This document shows positions 51,363-59,633 of a stretch of DNA of 64,000 nucleotides, piece by piece (position 1 is the stretch's first letter; every line of letters starts with the position of its first letter). A model generated the notes under the pieces. It did not search any database. It saw only the letters and a list, made by a program, of their open reading frames with translations, and was not told the origin of the DNA. This stretch comes from Bacillota bacterium (GTDB lineage Bacteria > Bacillota > Clostridia > Christensenellales > CAG-138), in contig JAEWCL010000021.1 in assembly GCA_023390655.1 (NCBI GenBank), positions 1-64,000 on the forward strand. The letters run 5' to 3'. A program made the translations under genes and the position numbers.

Positions 51363-51974
51363 TCAGGAAAACTCCTTCTTGTTGTAAATATGGATGGACA
51401 GCATGGCGGAAAGCACGAGCACGGCGATGGCGGATGCGAGCAGGATGATCGCATAATCCATCAGCGCGCTGCTTCCCGGCAATGCTATGCCCGGCGCATT
51501 GAGCGCGAACGAGGCGGCAAATCCCGCGGCCATAACAAGCATTAAAAGAATCCGGGCCTTTTCCGCGCCAAAGCGGAACATCAGCGGCAGCATGATGCAA
51601 AGCATCAGCGTGCCGGAAATCCCCAGCAAAAACAGCTGCGGCAATAAAACGGCAAGCGTCTGCCTTGCAAGCAGGCCTAGGAGAAGTCCCGCGCACAGCG
51701 CGACAAAAAGCAGGCCAAGCCCCAGGACGTATTTTGCAAGCACCAACGTGCTGCGCCTCACGGGGGACGCAAGCGCCGTGCGGTCCCATTTGGCGCGCTC
51801 GTCAAGGGCAACGGTGGTAAACGGCAGCATAGCGGACAGCACCACGATGCTCAACGTATAGCTGCTGAAATCGCCCGTAGAGAGAATGAGCACCACAAAC
51901 AGAACCAGGAACGCAAGGAACAGGCGCGCCGTGCTTTTTAAATTAATCAGGTCCTTTAGCAATAATCCTTTCAT
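51363..51974 (-). CDS. ABC-2 type transporter permease
   Basis: 203 residues with about six membrane helices. MKGLLLKDLINLKSTARLFL is the typical start of this short ABC-2 permease family (M-x-G-L-L-x-K-D-L). It is downstream of the ATPase gene with a 4-base ATGA overlap, so the two form one exporter, made as a set with the GntR regulator. By analogy with the Bacillus ytr operon, substrates could be wall-active peptides, but nothing in the permease shows this. Confidence 0.85.
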   Translation of the reverse strand: MKGLLLKDLINLKSTARLFLAFLVLFVVLILSTGDFSSYTLSIVVLSAMLPFTTVALDERAKWDRTALASPVRRSTLVLAKYVLGLGLLFVALCAGLLLGLLARQTLAVLLPQLFLLGISGTLMLCIMLPLMFRFGAEKARILLMLVMAAGFAASFALNAPGIALPGSSALMDYAIILLASAIAVLVLSAMLSIHIYNKKEFS

Positions 51975-52819
51975 TGCTTTCCCCCCCTGGATAAAAATAG
52001 CATGATGTCCTCTATGCCCGCTGGATTCGTCAGCGCGCCGCGCGGGGCCGCCTTACGCTCTATGAGCGCTTCCGCGCCGAATTTGTTGCGCCGTACGCCA
52101 TGTACGCGTGCGGGATCAATCCCCTTCAGCTCCGTTTCGGAGCATTTCAATACGCAGTAGCGCTCCAGCAGAAGGTCCTTCTGCTCACAGAACAGCAGAC
52201 GCCCCTTGTGCAGGAAGGCGATATAGTCGCTCGTCCTTTCAAGATCGCTCAGGATATGGGAGGAAAGCAGGATGGAATGCCCTTCATCCTGAATGAATTC
52301 CAGGAACACGTCGAGAAGCTCGTCGCGCACGATGGGGTCAAGCCCGCTTGTCGCTTCATCCAGCAGCAGCAGGCGGCTGTCGTGCGAAAGCGCCGCCGCG
52401 ATGGAAAGCTTGCGCTTCATGCCGCTGGAAAAGGCTTTGAGCTGCTTCTTTTCCGGCAGGGAAAAGCGCGCGCAATAGTCGCGGAACACGCGCGGCTTCC
52501 AAGTGCGGTACATGCTGGAAAAGATGGCGTTGCAATCCTTGGGCGTGAGCGTCTCATGCAATCCCGTTTCATCCAGCACAACGCCGATGTGCTCAAACAT
52601 ATCCTTGTTCTCTAGGTAGTTTTCCTGCCCGAACAGGCGGATGTTCCCCGCGTCCTTCTGGATCAGACCCAGGACCAGCTTGATGGTGGTGGACTTTCCC
52701 GCCCCGTTCTCGCCGATAAACCCCATGATGCAGCCGGCAGGCAGGGAAAGCGAGACATCCTCCAGCGCAAAATCGTGATAGCGCTTTGTTAATCCTTCAA
52801 TCTCCAGTATCGTTTGCAT
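51971..52819 (-). CDS. ABC transporter ATP-binding protein
   Basis: 282 residues. Walker A GENGAGKST at about 36-44, Q-loop, signature FSSGMKRKLSIAAALSHD, Walker B LLLLDEATSGLDP, and H-loop ILLSSHILSDLERT. The C-terminal extension (about 210-282) with EALIERKAAPRGALTN is common in this BcrA/YtrB-like subgroup. GTCAGGAGGAACGAT upstream of the ATG. 17 bases after the regulator gene and overlapping the permease. Confidence 0.92.
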   Translation of the reverse strand: MQTILEIEGLTKRYHDFALEDVSLSLPAGCIMGFIGENGAGKSTTIKLVLGLIQKDAGNIRLFGQENYLENKDMFEHIGVVLDETGLHETLTPKDCNAIFSSMYRTWKPRVFRDYCARFSLPEKKQLKAFSSGMKRKLSIAAALSHDSRLLLLDEATSGLDPIVRDELLDVFLEFIQDEGHSILLSSHILSDLERTSDYIAFLHKGRLLFCEQKDLLLERYCVLKCSETELKGIDPARVHGVRRNKFGAEALIERKAAPRGALTNPAGIEDIMLFLSRGGKQ

Positions 52820-52836
52820 ATCGTTCCTCCTGACAA

Positions 52837-53241
52837 TTACTCCGGCAGCGATTGTTCCGACGATTCACCCTCGGAGCAATATAACAGCGCAAGCATTTCC
52901 TGCAATTCCGCAAGGGAGAGCGAGCATTGCCTTGCAAGCGGCAGCAGCGCGGAAAAACCCTGTTCCAGCCGCCGCAGGAGCTCCTCACGCATCAATTGCG
53001 CGTTGCTTTCTGCAACAAAGCTGCCCTTCCCCGTCATGGATACCAAAAAGCCTTCCCGTTCCAGCTCCTCATACGCACGCTTGGTGGTAATCACGCTGAT
53101 GCGCAGCTCTTTTGCAAGCAGGCGCATGGAAGGGAGCATATCTCCCGGCAGCAGCTCGCCGGAGAGGATCGCCGCCTTGATTTGGGAGACAATCTGCTCA
53201 TAAATGGGCGTATCGCCCGTGTTGCTGATCAGAATGTGCAT
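52837..53241 (-). CDS. GntR-family regulator, YtrA subfamily
   Basis: 134 residues from ATG 53241 (GAGAGGGCTTAT upstream); the longer open frame running back across ilvA is antisense and not coding. Winged helix: TPIYEQIVSQIKAAILSGEL, then PSMRLLAKELRISVITTKRA, the classical GntR N-terminal domain. A short helical C-terminus of about 55 residues without an effector domain marks the YtrA subgroup, whose members repress adjacent ABC transporter genes. A perfect palindrome upstream is the likely binding site. Confidence 0.9.
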   Translation of the reverse strand: MHILISNTGDTPIYEQIVSQIKAAILSGELLPGDMLPSMRLLAKELRISVITTKRAYEELEREGFLVSMTGKGSFVAESNAQLMREELLRRLEQGFSALLPLARQCSLSLAELQEMLALLYCSEGESSEQSLPE

Positions 53242-53255
53242 ATAAGCCCTCTCAA

Positions 53256-53282
53256 TATTGTATATGTACATTATATACAATA
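53256..53282. promoter_or_regulatory. Palindromic operator of the GntR/ABC operon
   Basis: TATTGTATAT (53256-53265), spacer GTACATT, ATATACAATA (53273-53282): perfect 10-bp arms, 15 bases upstream of the regulator ATG. AT-rich, so it probably overlaps the promoter -10. The form agrees with known YtrA-type operators (inverted GTRTA-like arms). Confidence 0.65.
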
Positions 53283-53445
53283 TGACCGCTATGTCAATCA
53301 AATTTGGAAAGAAAAGATTGGATATGGATGGGCAACTTATATATTCGTTTGCGTCAGCTGCAGGAAGTGAGGCCTCGCCCTTGCACGCATACCTTTTCGC
53401 GCGGTATGATACGGGTATGAAATCTTTTGAATCGGAGGGCATGCT

Positions 53446-54642
53446 ATGTCCATCACGCTCGATGATGTGCGGTTGGCAAAAGAGCGCATCACACCCTATA
53501 TCCGGAGGACGGACATCGCCCAGGTGGCGCTGCCGCTGGGCGGCGAGCTTCAGATCAAGCTGGAAAACCTGCAATATACCGGCGCTTTCAAAGTGCGCGG
53601 GGCATTCAACTGCATGTTGCAGCTCACGGAGGAACAACGGCGCGCGGGCGTGCTTGCGGCTTCTGCGGGCAACCACGCGCAGGGCGTTGCCCGTGCGGCA
53701 AATGCGCTGGGGCTCAATTGCACCATCGTGATGCCCACCGGCGCACCCCTTTCCAAAATCACCGCGACGGAGCAGTACGGCGCAAAAGTGGTGCTCTACG
53801 GCAACACGTATGACGACGCCTGCTGCCATGCGCTGGAGCTGGTTGAAAAAACCGGCGCGACGTTTGTGCACCCCTTCAACGATGAACGCGTGATCGCGGG
53901 TCAGGGGACGCTGGGCCTTGAAATTTTGGAGGATGTCCCAAACGTGGGGCAGATACTCGTCCCTTTGGGCGGCGGGGGCTTGGCGGCAGGTGTTGCCATT
54001 GCGGCAAAGGCGGTTGACCCTACCGTGCGCGTCATCGGCGTGGAGCCGAAGAACGCCGCCTCCATGCGCGCTTCCGTGGACGCGGGGCGCGTCGTTACCC
54101 TCGCCTCCTCCAGCACGATTGCGGACGGCATCGCGGTAAAAACCCCGGGCGATATCACTTACCCGTTCTGCCGGGACTATCTTGACGATATCGTCACCGT
54201 GGACGAGGATGATATCGCGCGCGCCATCCTCTATCTCCTGGAAAAATGCAAGATCGTCAGCGAGGGCGCGGGCGCGGCCGGCGTTGCCGCCATGCTTGCG
54301 GGCAAGGTGCAGCTTTTGTGCGATCGCCCGACCGTGGCGCTGCTTTCCGGCGGGAACATTGACGTGACAATGGTTGCCCGCATTATTGATAAGGGACTCA
54401 TCCGCACGGGCCGCAAGACGCTCATCCGCACCACGCTTTCGGATAAGCCGGGGCAGCTGGTGAAGCTTTTGTCCATCATCGCGTCCACGGGCGCGAACAT
54501 CGTCGCCATCCAGCATGACCGCATGGCGGCGGAGATGAACGTGACGGAAAGCGCGGTAGAAATTGAGCTCGAAACCCGCGACCGACGGCATGTGTTTGAA
54601 ATTCTGAGCACACTCGAGGATGCGGGCTATAAATTAACGTAA
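53446..54642 (+). CDS. ilvA: Threonine ammonia-lyase with ACT domain
   Basis: 398 residues. PLP enzyme turning threonine into 2-oxobutyrate and ammonia, the first step to isoleucine or an energy-yielding catabolic step. PLP lysine Lys49 in GAFKVRGAFN, AGNHAQGVA phosphate loop region, glycine loop PLGGGGLAAG, and an ACT domain at about 330-398 (TTLSDKPGQLVKLL). At about 400 residues it fits the single-ACT form often called TdcB/IlvA; whether biosynthetic or catabolic cannot be told here. GAATCGGAGGGCATGCT precedes the ATG. Confidence 0.94.
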   Translation: MSITLDDVRLAKERITPYIRRTDIAQVALPLGGELQIKLENLQYTGAFKVRGAFNCMLQLTEEQRRAGVLAASAGNHAQGVARAANALGLNCTIVMPTGAPLSKITATEQYGAKVVLYGNTYDDACCHALELVEKTGATFVHPFNDERVIAGQGTLGLEILEDVPNVGQILVPLGGGGLAAGVAIAAKAVDPTVRVIGVEPKNAASMRASVDAGRVVTLASSSTIADGIAVKTPGDITYPFCRDYLDDIVTVDEDDIARAILYLLEKCKIVSEGAGAAGVAAMLAGKVQLLCDRPTVALLSGGNIDVTMVARIIDKGLIRTGRKTLIRTTLSDKPGQLVKLLSIIASTGANIVAIQHDRMAAEMNVTESAVEIELETRDRRHVFEILSTLEDAGYKLT

Positions 54643-54665
54643 GAGCAGTTTAGGGGAAATAGCAT

Positions 54666-54691
54666 AAAGGACAGCCTATGGCTGTCCTTTT
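54666..54691 (+). terminator. Terminator after ilvA
   Basis: AAAGGACAGCC (54666-54676), loop TAT, GGCTGTCCTTTT (54680-54691). Confidence 0.8.
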
Positions 54692-54717
54692 AGGTTGGGG
54701 ACGAGACTGTTTGGGGG

Positions 54718-54825
54718 CAAGGTATCGGTGGTCTCTCATCTCCGTATTCAGGGGGCGTGGGGGGCGAAACCCGCCCACTATTAAATAAATAAATTTCCGT
54801 CGCCGCCACAGGCGGCGATACCTTG
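54718..54825. repeat. MITE-like repeat R1, short full copy (108 bp)
   Basis: Terminal inverted repeats CAAGGTATCG (54718-54727) and CGATACCTTG (54816-54825) are perfect and identical to those of the copy at 40529-40806. Core GGGGGGCGAAACCCGCCC then ACTATTAAATAAATAAAT, followed by hairpin GTCGCCGCC-ACA-GGCGGCGA. Shorter because the left-hand segment is missing. Confidence 0.75.
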
Positions 54826-54872
54826 AGAAATACAAGCATATGGGGCTACTGCTTTTTGTATCAGCCCTGTCC

Positions 54873-55361
54873 TTACCCGTGATATCCCATCTCCCCGAGT
54901 ATCCGCGCAAGCGTCTGGAAGCGTTCACCCAAAAGCTCACCGTCCTTGGCGAGGGCGGCGTAAAGCAGTTCGATGTCCTCATCGATATGCTCGTTGTCCG
55001 TGCAGACGGAGACCGTCATGGCGTCGCCCTGCAGGCCGATGCGGTCGATCTGCGGCTGTTCCGGATCATACAGCTTTTTGTGGTGGTAGCTTTCCTCCCG
55101 AAAGTACTGTGCACCGCGGGCGACCAATATGGCAAGGTCCAGCACGCGGTGCAGGGGCAGTTCCTCGCTCTGGCGGGACCATTTTTCACCGGTATAGCGC
55201 CACACTTTCGCGGAGGCGTCCACGCGCCCGCGCTCGTTCCACTGCGCAAGGCCAAGGGACAGCCCTTTCGCCTCGGAGGCGTAGGCGGCGCGGCCGTCCA
55301 CATTTTCATAGTTTTCGCTCACGATCACCGGCTTGTGCTTGAGCTGGGTGGGTATTTTCAT
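54873..55361 (-). CDS. DUF6530 family protein
   Basis: 162 residues, soluble. PTQLKHKPVIVSENYENVDG at the start, EAKGLSLGLAQWN and SRQSEELPLHRVLDLAILVA are the blocks I associate with the DUF6530 family, whose role is unknown. Helical, with no catalytic signature I recognise. AAGAAAGGATCTCCTT lies upstream of the ATG. Single gene, converging on ilvA across the R1 repeat. Confidence 0.75.
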   Translation of the reverse strand: MKIPTQLKHKPVIVSENYENVDGRAAYASEAKGLSLGLAQWNERGRVDASAKVWRYTGEKWSRQSEELPLHRVLDLAILVARGAQYFREESYHHKKLYDPEQPQIDRIGLQGDAMTVSVCTDNEHIDEDIELLYAALAKDGELLGERFQTLARILGEMGYHG

Positions 55362-55440
55362 AAGGAGATCCTTTCTTATTCAGTAAATTACTGATCTACT
55401 AATATTATATTTGCAGAACCCTTTGCTGTCAACAAATACA

Positions 55441-55465
55441 AAAAGCGCGGAGCATCCGCGCTTTT
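55441..55465. terminator. Terminator of the aldo/keto reductase gene
   Basis: AAAAGCGCGG (55441-55450), loop AGCAT, CCGCGCTTTT (55456-55465). Outer A/T pairs allow action in the minus direction, where the reductase gene ends at 55481. Confidence 0.75.
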
Positions 55466-55480
55466 GCCATCTTTTCATGA

Positions 55481-56476
55481 TCACATTGCATCCTGCAATA
55501 CGGTCTCGATCCGAAGGAGCTCTTCTTCCGCAAACGCCAGATTCTTGAGCGCCCCAAGGTTCTCGATCAGCTGCGAAAGCCTGCTTGCGCCAATACACAC
55601 AGAGGTGATGGCGGGGTTATGGAGCACCCACGCAAGCGCCATCTGCGCCAGCGTTTGCCCGCGTTCACACGCGATAACGTCAAGCCGCTTTGCAAGGGAA
55701 GACTGCGCCGTTGCGGCTTCCGGCGTTAAGAACACGCTCGATCCGCCCGCGCGGGAGTCTGCGGGGACGCCTTCAAAATAGCGGGAGGTCAGTACGCCCT
55801 TTGCAAGCGGGCTGAAGGCGATCGCGCCCATTCCCTTTTCCAGCACCGCCTGCTGCGGGCCGTGCTCAAACTCGCGCGCAAGCATGGAGTATCGCGGCTG
55901 GCTGATCAAAAGCCGCACGCCCATGCCACGCAGCATATCATACGCCTTCCTGGTATCCTCGGCGGAGTAATTGGAGATGCCCACATAAAGCGCCTTGCCG
56001 GAACGCACGGCATGGCTTAAAGCGTCCATGCTTTCCTCCAGCGGGGTTTGCGGGTCGGGCCGATGGTGGTAGAAGATATCCACATAATCAAGCTGCAGCC
56101 GTCTGAGGCTTTGATCGAGGCTGGAAAGCAGGTATTTTTTAGAGCCCCAGTCCCCGTACGGCCCGGGCCACATGGTGTAGCCCGCCTTGGTGGAAATCAC
56201 AAGCTCGTCCCGGTGAGAACGAAGCTCACTCTTCAGCACGCGGCCCAGCGTTTCCTCCGCGGAGCCCGGCGGCGGGCCGTAATTGTTGGCGGCGTCGATA
56301 TGCGTGACGCCGTGGTCAAACGCGCCGCACAGGAGATCCCTGCAGGCTGCATCGCTTTGCGCAGCGCCAAAGTTGTGCCAGATGCCAAGGGAAATTGCGG
56401 GCAGCTTCAGCCCGCTGTTGCCTGTCCGGCGGTATAGCATGGTATCGTACCGGTGTTCGTTTGCGTGGTAATCCAT
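55481..56476 (-). CDS. Aldo/keto reductase, YghZ (L-glyceraldehyde-3-phosphate reductase) type
   Basis: 331 residues. TIM-barrel NADPH oxidoreductase. Catalytic Tyr in HIDAANNYGPPPG, Lys in STKAGYTMWPGPYG, His in DIFYHHRPDP, and Asp in ITHID block. RRTGNSGLKLPAISLGIWHN and the GPYGDWGSKKYLL loop match the YghZ/Gpr group, which in E. coli reduces L-glyceraldehyde-3-phosphate and methylglyoxal-like aldehydes. CAAGGAGGCCGCCT precedes the ATG. Real substrate not provable. Confidence 0.9.
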   Translation of the reverse strand: MDYHANEHRYDTMLYRRTGNSGLKLPAISLGIWHNFGAAQSDAACRDLLCGAFDHGVTHIDAANNYGPPPGSAEETLGRVLKSELRSHRDELVISTKAGYTMWPGPYGDWGSKKYLLSSLDQSLRRLQLDYVDIFYHHRPDPQTPLEESMDALSHAVRSGKALYVGISNYSAEDTRKAYDMLRGMGVRLLISQPRYSMLAREFEHGPQQAVLEKGMGAIAFSPLAKGVLTSRYFEGVPADSRAGGSSVFLTPEAATAQSSLAKRLDVIACERGQTLAQMALAWVLHNPAITSVCIGASRLSQLIENLGALKNLAFAEEELLRIETVLQDAM

Positions 56477-56512
56477 AGGCGGCCTCCTTGTGTTGCTGGT
56501 ATAGCGGTGTGA

Positions 56513-57607
56513 TTACGCCTTGTTGCGCGTACCTAAGAGTTCTTTGAGCTGCCCCAGCAGGTCTCCGCCGGAGACGGAGATACTGCCCACCTTGTCACAG
56601 ATGCGCTCAAGATATTCCAGTTCCTTGAGCTTGTAGAGGGTCTCGTTCTCTTCCATCAGCCGAGCGGTGTTCAAAAGGCTGCGCGTGGAAGCCACTTCCT
56701 CCCTCCGGGCAATGACGTTTGCCTGCGCCGCCTTTTCCGCGATCAAGACACGATTTATGATTTCCCGGATGTCTCCGGGGAGTATGATATCCTTGATGCC
56801 CGCAGAAAGGAACGTTACCCCAAGCGCCGTGGCCTGCTGGCTTAAAGCCTCGCACAGGGCGTTTGCAATTGTCTCGCGCTCGTTAAGCAGTGCATCGAGC
56901 GTGCTGCCCGCAACCTGCTTGCGCACCGCAAGCTGAACCAGCGTATAAATCTGCCCTTGATGGTTTTCAAACCGCTCCGCCACAAAGTCGGGGTCGGTGA
57001 TTTCATATTGTACCGCCAGGTTTAGCCGCACTGGCACACGGTCCTCGGTCAAAATCTCCTGCCCATTGATCTCCAATAATTGTTGTCGGAGGCTTACGCT
57101 GCGCACTTCCACCTGTACGGGGCCGTTCCAGAAATGATATGCGCCGGGCGCGAGCCTGCGCTGAAACTTGCCGTCATAATAAAGATACCCCGCTTCGCCT
57201 TCATGTACGGTGAAGCGCTTCCATTGCAAAACGCTGTGGTAGAGCCGTACAACTTCTGCAGGAACCTCAGGCTCGGCGCAGGGAAGGTATGAAAGGGAAA
57301 GGCTACCATCCACATTCCACCAAGCGCCGTTGCTGATGTCCGGTGCATAGAGCGGTACGCCGTGCCTGCACATGACCATCACATGCTCCGGCCTCTTTTT
57401 CAAATACAGTACGGAGCGCGAAAATTCCGCATCCTGCAGCAGCACATGCACCGGTACGGAAGATTTTACAGCGCCCTCCGCTTCCACCACTTCAACGCGG
57501 TACCCCAACAGCACTGCGACAGAGCGCCTGCCCGGCAGCAAAAGGGAGACAAAGCGGCCATGCCGCGTCAGGATGCCACGTTGCTTGTCGCTGATTGTAA
57601 CACTCAT
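56513..57607 (-). CDS. SPFH-domain (slipin-like) protein without a membrane anchor
   Basis: 364 residues from ATG 57607 (CCGAAAGAGGATCAGCAT upstream). Residues 125-320 carry the SPFH core: GYLYYDGKFQRRLAPGAYHF, then VRLNLAVQYEITDPDFVAER and IKDIILPGDIREIINRVLIA, as in slipins and stomatins. A helical assembly segment (AEKAAQANVIARREEVASTR) follows. The N-terminal 120 residues start ISDKQRGILTRHGRFVSLLLPGRR, which repeats the same E/D-x-x-x-G-x-L-x-x-x-G-x-F-x-x-x-L-x-PG pattern, so the SPFH entry motif is present twice. No transmembrane helix, unlike most slipins. Role unknown. Confidence 0.75.
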   Translation of the reverse strand: MSVTISDKQRGILTRHGRFVSLLLPGRRSVAVLLGYRVEVVEAEGAVKSSVPVHVLLQDAEFSRSVLYLKKRPEHVMVMCRHGVPLYAPDISNGAWWNVDGSLSLSYLPCAEPEVPAEVVRLYHSVLQWKRFTVHEGEAGYLYYDGKFQRRLAPGAYHFWNGPVQVEVRSVSLRQQLLEINGQEILTEDRVPVRLNLAVQYEITDPDFVAERFENHQGQIYTLVQLAVRKQVAGSTLDALLNERETIANALCEALSQQATALGVTFLSAGIKDIILPGDIREIINRVLIAEKAAQANVIARREEVASTRSLLNTARLMEENETLYKLKELEYLERICDKVGSISVSGGDLLGQLKELLGTRNKA

Positions 57608-57884
57608 ATGCTGATCCTCTTTCGGTTGATTTGGCACAGGGAGCCCGCCGTCTGACTACGGGGCAGGGCTTGAGCTAGGTTGCGCACAGACGGTACAGAT
57701 GTATGGCCCATGCGCGCGCTTTGCGGTATCCGACCCGCCGCAGGGCGGCAGGCGGCTTTGCATGCTTCCCGTACGCAGGGCGCACAGGAAAACTGGGGAT
57801 CCATGTGGTACAAATAGGGCTGTACGGCCCGCCGCTTTTCTGCAGGCCCGGCAGGCCTCTTTGCGTGAACATCCAGGTACCGGC

Positions 57885-57963
57885 TGGTGCCGGTGGGGGA
57901 GTCGAACCCCCTTGCAATTTGAGTAGGCGATACCGGCCTACGCGGTTGCCCAAAAACGCCGGC
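57885..57963 (-). other. Degenerate tRNA-like sequence with encoded CCA
   Basis: On the minus strand: acceptor GCCGGCG pairs with CACCGGC (one mismatch) followed by A-CCA. The T arm GGGGG-TTCGACT-CCCCC is perfect with an invariant loop. The middle arm GTAGGC-CGGTATC-GCCTAC gives a seven-base loop whose centre reads GTA (Tyr) but lacks T33. No normal D stem can be drawn, and total length with CCA is 79. Genuine bacterial tRNA-Tyr has a long variable arm, absent here. It could be a tRNA pseudogene, a tRNA-like insert or a remnant of element integration. I do not call it a working tRNA. Confidence 0.4.
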
Positions 57964-58116
57964 ATACAGTAACCCAGCGGGCCTGCACCGCGCAGCCTAA
58001 GTGAAAGCTGCCGCCCCGGGGCGTGTGATGGACATATTTAGTATAACATTTGGAAGTGCAGGCGGCCACGAGAAAATGGGAGGAATATGGAATTCTGGTA
58101 TGGAGATTGCAGGGCA

Positions 58117-58144
58117 TAAAAAGGCGTCCGTTTACGGACGCTTT
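58117..58144 (-). terminator. Terminator of the rqcP-ispDF transcript
   Basis: Minus strand: GCGTCCG, loop TAAA, CGGACGC followed by CTTTTTATG. It lies just after the ispDF stop. Confidence 0.75.
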
Positions 58145-58158
58145 GCACGCTATGAAAG

Positions 58159-59334
58159 TTAAAGAGAATACAGCAGCGCCACGGCGTTGGCGCGGATGCA
58201 CTCGCCGCGCCCCTCCGGGCCCGCGCCCTCGGTGGTCGTGGCCTTGAGGCCGATACGGTCGGGAGGAAGCTTTAATGCCGCTGCCAAAAGCTCGCGCATT
58301 TCTGGGAAATGCGGGGCCAGCTTCGGGCGTTCCGCAACAACCGTCACATCCACATTCCGTACGCCGTACCCTGCGGCGCGCAGGCGGTCTGCCACGCGCA
58401 TCAGCAGTGTCACGCTCGAAATGCCCTTGTACTTGGGATCGCTGTCCGGGAACTGCACGCCGATGTCGCCCATACCGGCAGCGCCAAGCAATGCGTCCAT
58501 CAGCGCGTGGGTCAGCACATCCGCGTCCGAATGGCCAAGCAGGCCCTTTTCAAACGGGATGTCGACGCCGCCCAGGATCAGCGGGCGGTTTTCCGAGAGC
58601 AGGTGTACATCCTCCCCGCAGCCAACCCGCAGCCCCGCATGCGCGCCAAGGCCCGCGGCGGCGGCACACAGATGCTCCTCCAGCCAGACAAGGTCTTCGG
58701 GCGTGGTCAGCTTGCGGTTGTCGATGGAGCCGCTCACAAAGTGCACGGCATGTCCTGCGTGCGCATATAGGGTGCTGTCGTCCGTTGCAAGGAATCCCTC
58801 CTGCTGCGCTTTTTCGTAGGCTGCGAGGATGGAGGCGCAGTCAAACGCCTGAGGCGTCTGCGTATGCAGCAGCTCCTCGCGGGGCAGGGCGTCAATTTTT
58901 CCGGATTCGCCCGGCTGCACGTGCAGCACCGTATCCCGCACCGGAATGGCGGCAACGCCGCTGCCGTAGAGGCGCACGCTGTCAATACATGCATGGATGA
59001 GGCCGGGCGTTGCAAGGCAGCGCGCCGCGTCATGGATGACGGCGATGCCCGGCGGTGTGGAGAGCAAGCCCTGATAGACGGAGTCCTGCCTTGTCGCACC
59101 CCCGTCGCAGACGGTGACAGGCACGCCCGCGCGCTGCGCGAGTGACTCCGCATAAGGCTTTGTGGCTTCATTGACCACGATGACAATGCGGTTTACGCCG
59201 CCTTTGACAAGGGTCTCCAGGCTCATGTGCATGGGCGTCTTGCCGTTTGGCAGGCGGTATAATAGCTTATGGAAGCCCATGCGCTGGGAATCCCCCGCGC
59301 ACAGGAGAATGCCGGTGATGCTCCTACCCCTCAT
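58159..59334 (-). CDS. ispDF: Bifunctional IspD/IspF isoprenoid enzyme
   Basis: 391 residues. Two steps of the MEP pathway in one chain. IspD half (1 to about 230): LLCAGDSQRMGFHKLL nucleotide loop, VTVCDGGATRQDSVYQGL, and VIHDAARCLATP. IspF half (about 235-391): RVGCGEDVHLL with zinc Asp/His, LGHSDADVLTHALMDALLGA, and the C-terminal LKATTTEGAGPEGRGE. The third MEP enzyme of the cluster, IspE, is not here. The start overlaps rqcP by 4 bases (ATGA). Fusion of D and F is known in several lineages; both sets of active-site residues look intact. Confidence 0.95.
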   Translation of the reverse strand: MRGRSITGILLCAGDSQRMGFHKLLYRLPNGKTPMHMSLETLVKGGVNRIVIVVNEATKPYAESLAQRAGVPVTVCDGGATRQDSVYQGLLSTPPGIAVIHDAARCLATPGLIHACIDSVRLYGSGVAAIPVRDTVLHVQPGESGKIDALPREELLHTQTPQAFDCASILAAYEKAQQEGFLATDDSTLYAHAGHAVHFVSGSIDNRKLTTPEDLVWLEEHLCAAAAGLGAHAGLRVGCGEDVHLLSENRPLILGGVDIPFEKGLLGHSDADVLTHALMDALLGAAGMGDIGVQFPDSDPKYKGISSVTLLMRVADRLRAAGYGVRNVDVTVVAERPKLAPHFPEMRELLAAALKLPPDRIGLKATTTEGAGPEGRGECIRANAVALLYSL

Positions 59335-59582
59335 TGCGCATCCTCCAGCACCGTATACATATCGGAAGCATCCGCTTTTAGCGCATGCTCCTGGATGGAG
59401 TTGACGCGCACGCGAAGCGTCTTGCCGCCAAGACGCAGGGATAATACATCCCCCACCTTGACTTCCGCGGAGGGCTTTGCTTCCTTGCCGTTGATCTGCA
59501 CACGGCCCAAAGAAGCGGCTTCGTTGGCGACCGTCCGCCGTTTAATGAGCCGCGAAACCTTCAGGTATTTATCCAATCTCAT
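59331..59582 (-). CDS. rqcP: S4-domain RNA-binding protein RqcP (YabO)
   Basis: 83 residues. The S4 fold is shown by RLDKYLKVSRLIKRRTVANE and GRVQINGKEAKPSAEVKVGD. In Bacillus, RqcP binds the 50S-tRNA complex and drives poly-alanine tailing in ribosome quality control with RqcH. Full length for the family (E. coli Hsp15 is longer). 4-base overlap with ispDF downstream. The usual yabP-yabQ-divIC neighbours are absent. Confidence 0.92.
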   Translation of the reverse strand: MRLDKYLKVSRLIKRRTVANEAASLGRVQINGKEAKPSAEVKVGDVLSLRLGGKTLRVRVNSIQEHALKADASDMYTVLEDAQ

Positions 59583-59633
59583 GTAAGACCTCTTTTCATT
59601 CCTGATGAAAATTGAGCCGCCGTATCGCGGCGT

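Larger units (their letters stand above)
57608..58158. other. 551-base gap between the SPFH gene and ispDF
   Basis: Holds the tRNA-like sequence (57885-57963) and the ispDF terminator, both listed separately. ACCGGC-TGGT-GCCGGT at 57879-57894 is a small perfect palindrome overlapping the tRNA-like 3' end. No credible protein gene was found. Confidence 0.4.

Noticed and set aside
53242..54591. Upstream extension of the GntR reading frame across ilvA
   Set aside because: Antisense to a well-supported enzyme; the real regulator start at 53241 has a ribosome site and gives the full family length.
57885..57963. 3' domain of tmRNA
   Set aside because: No matching 5' domain with a tag-coding region within several hundred bases on that strand.
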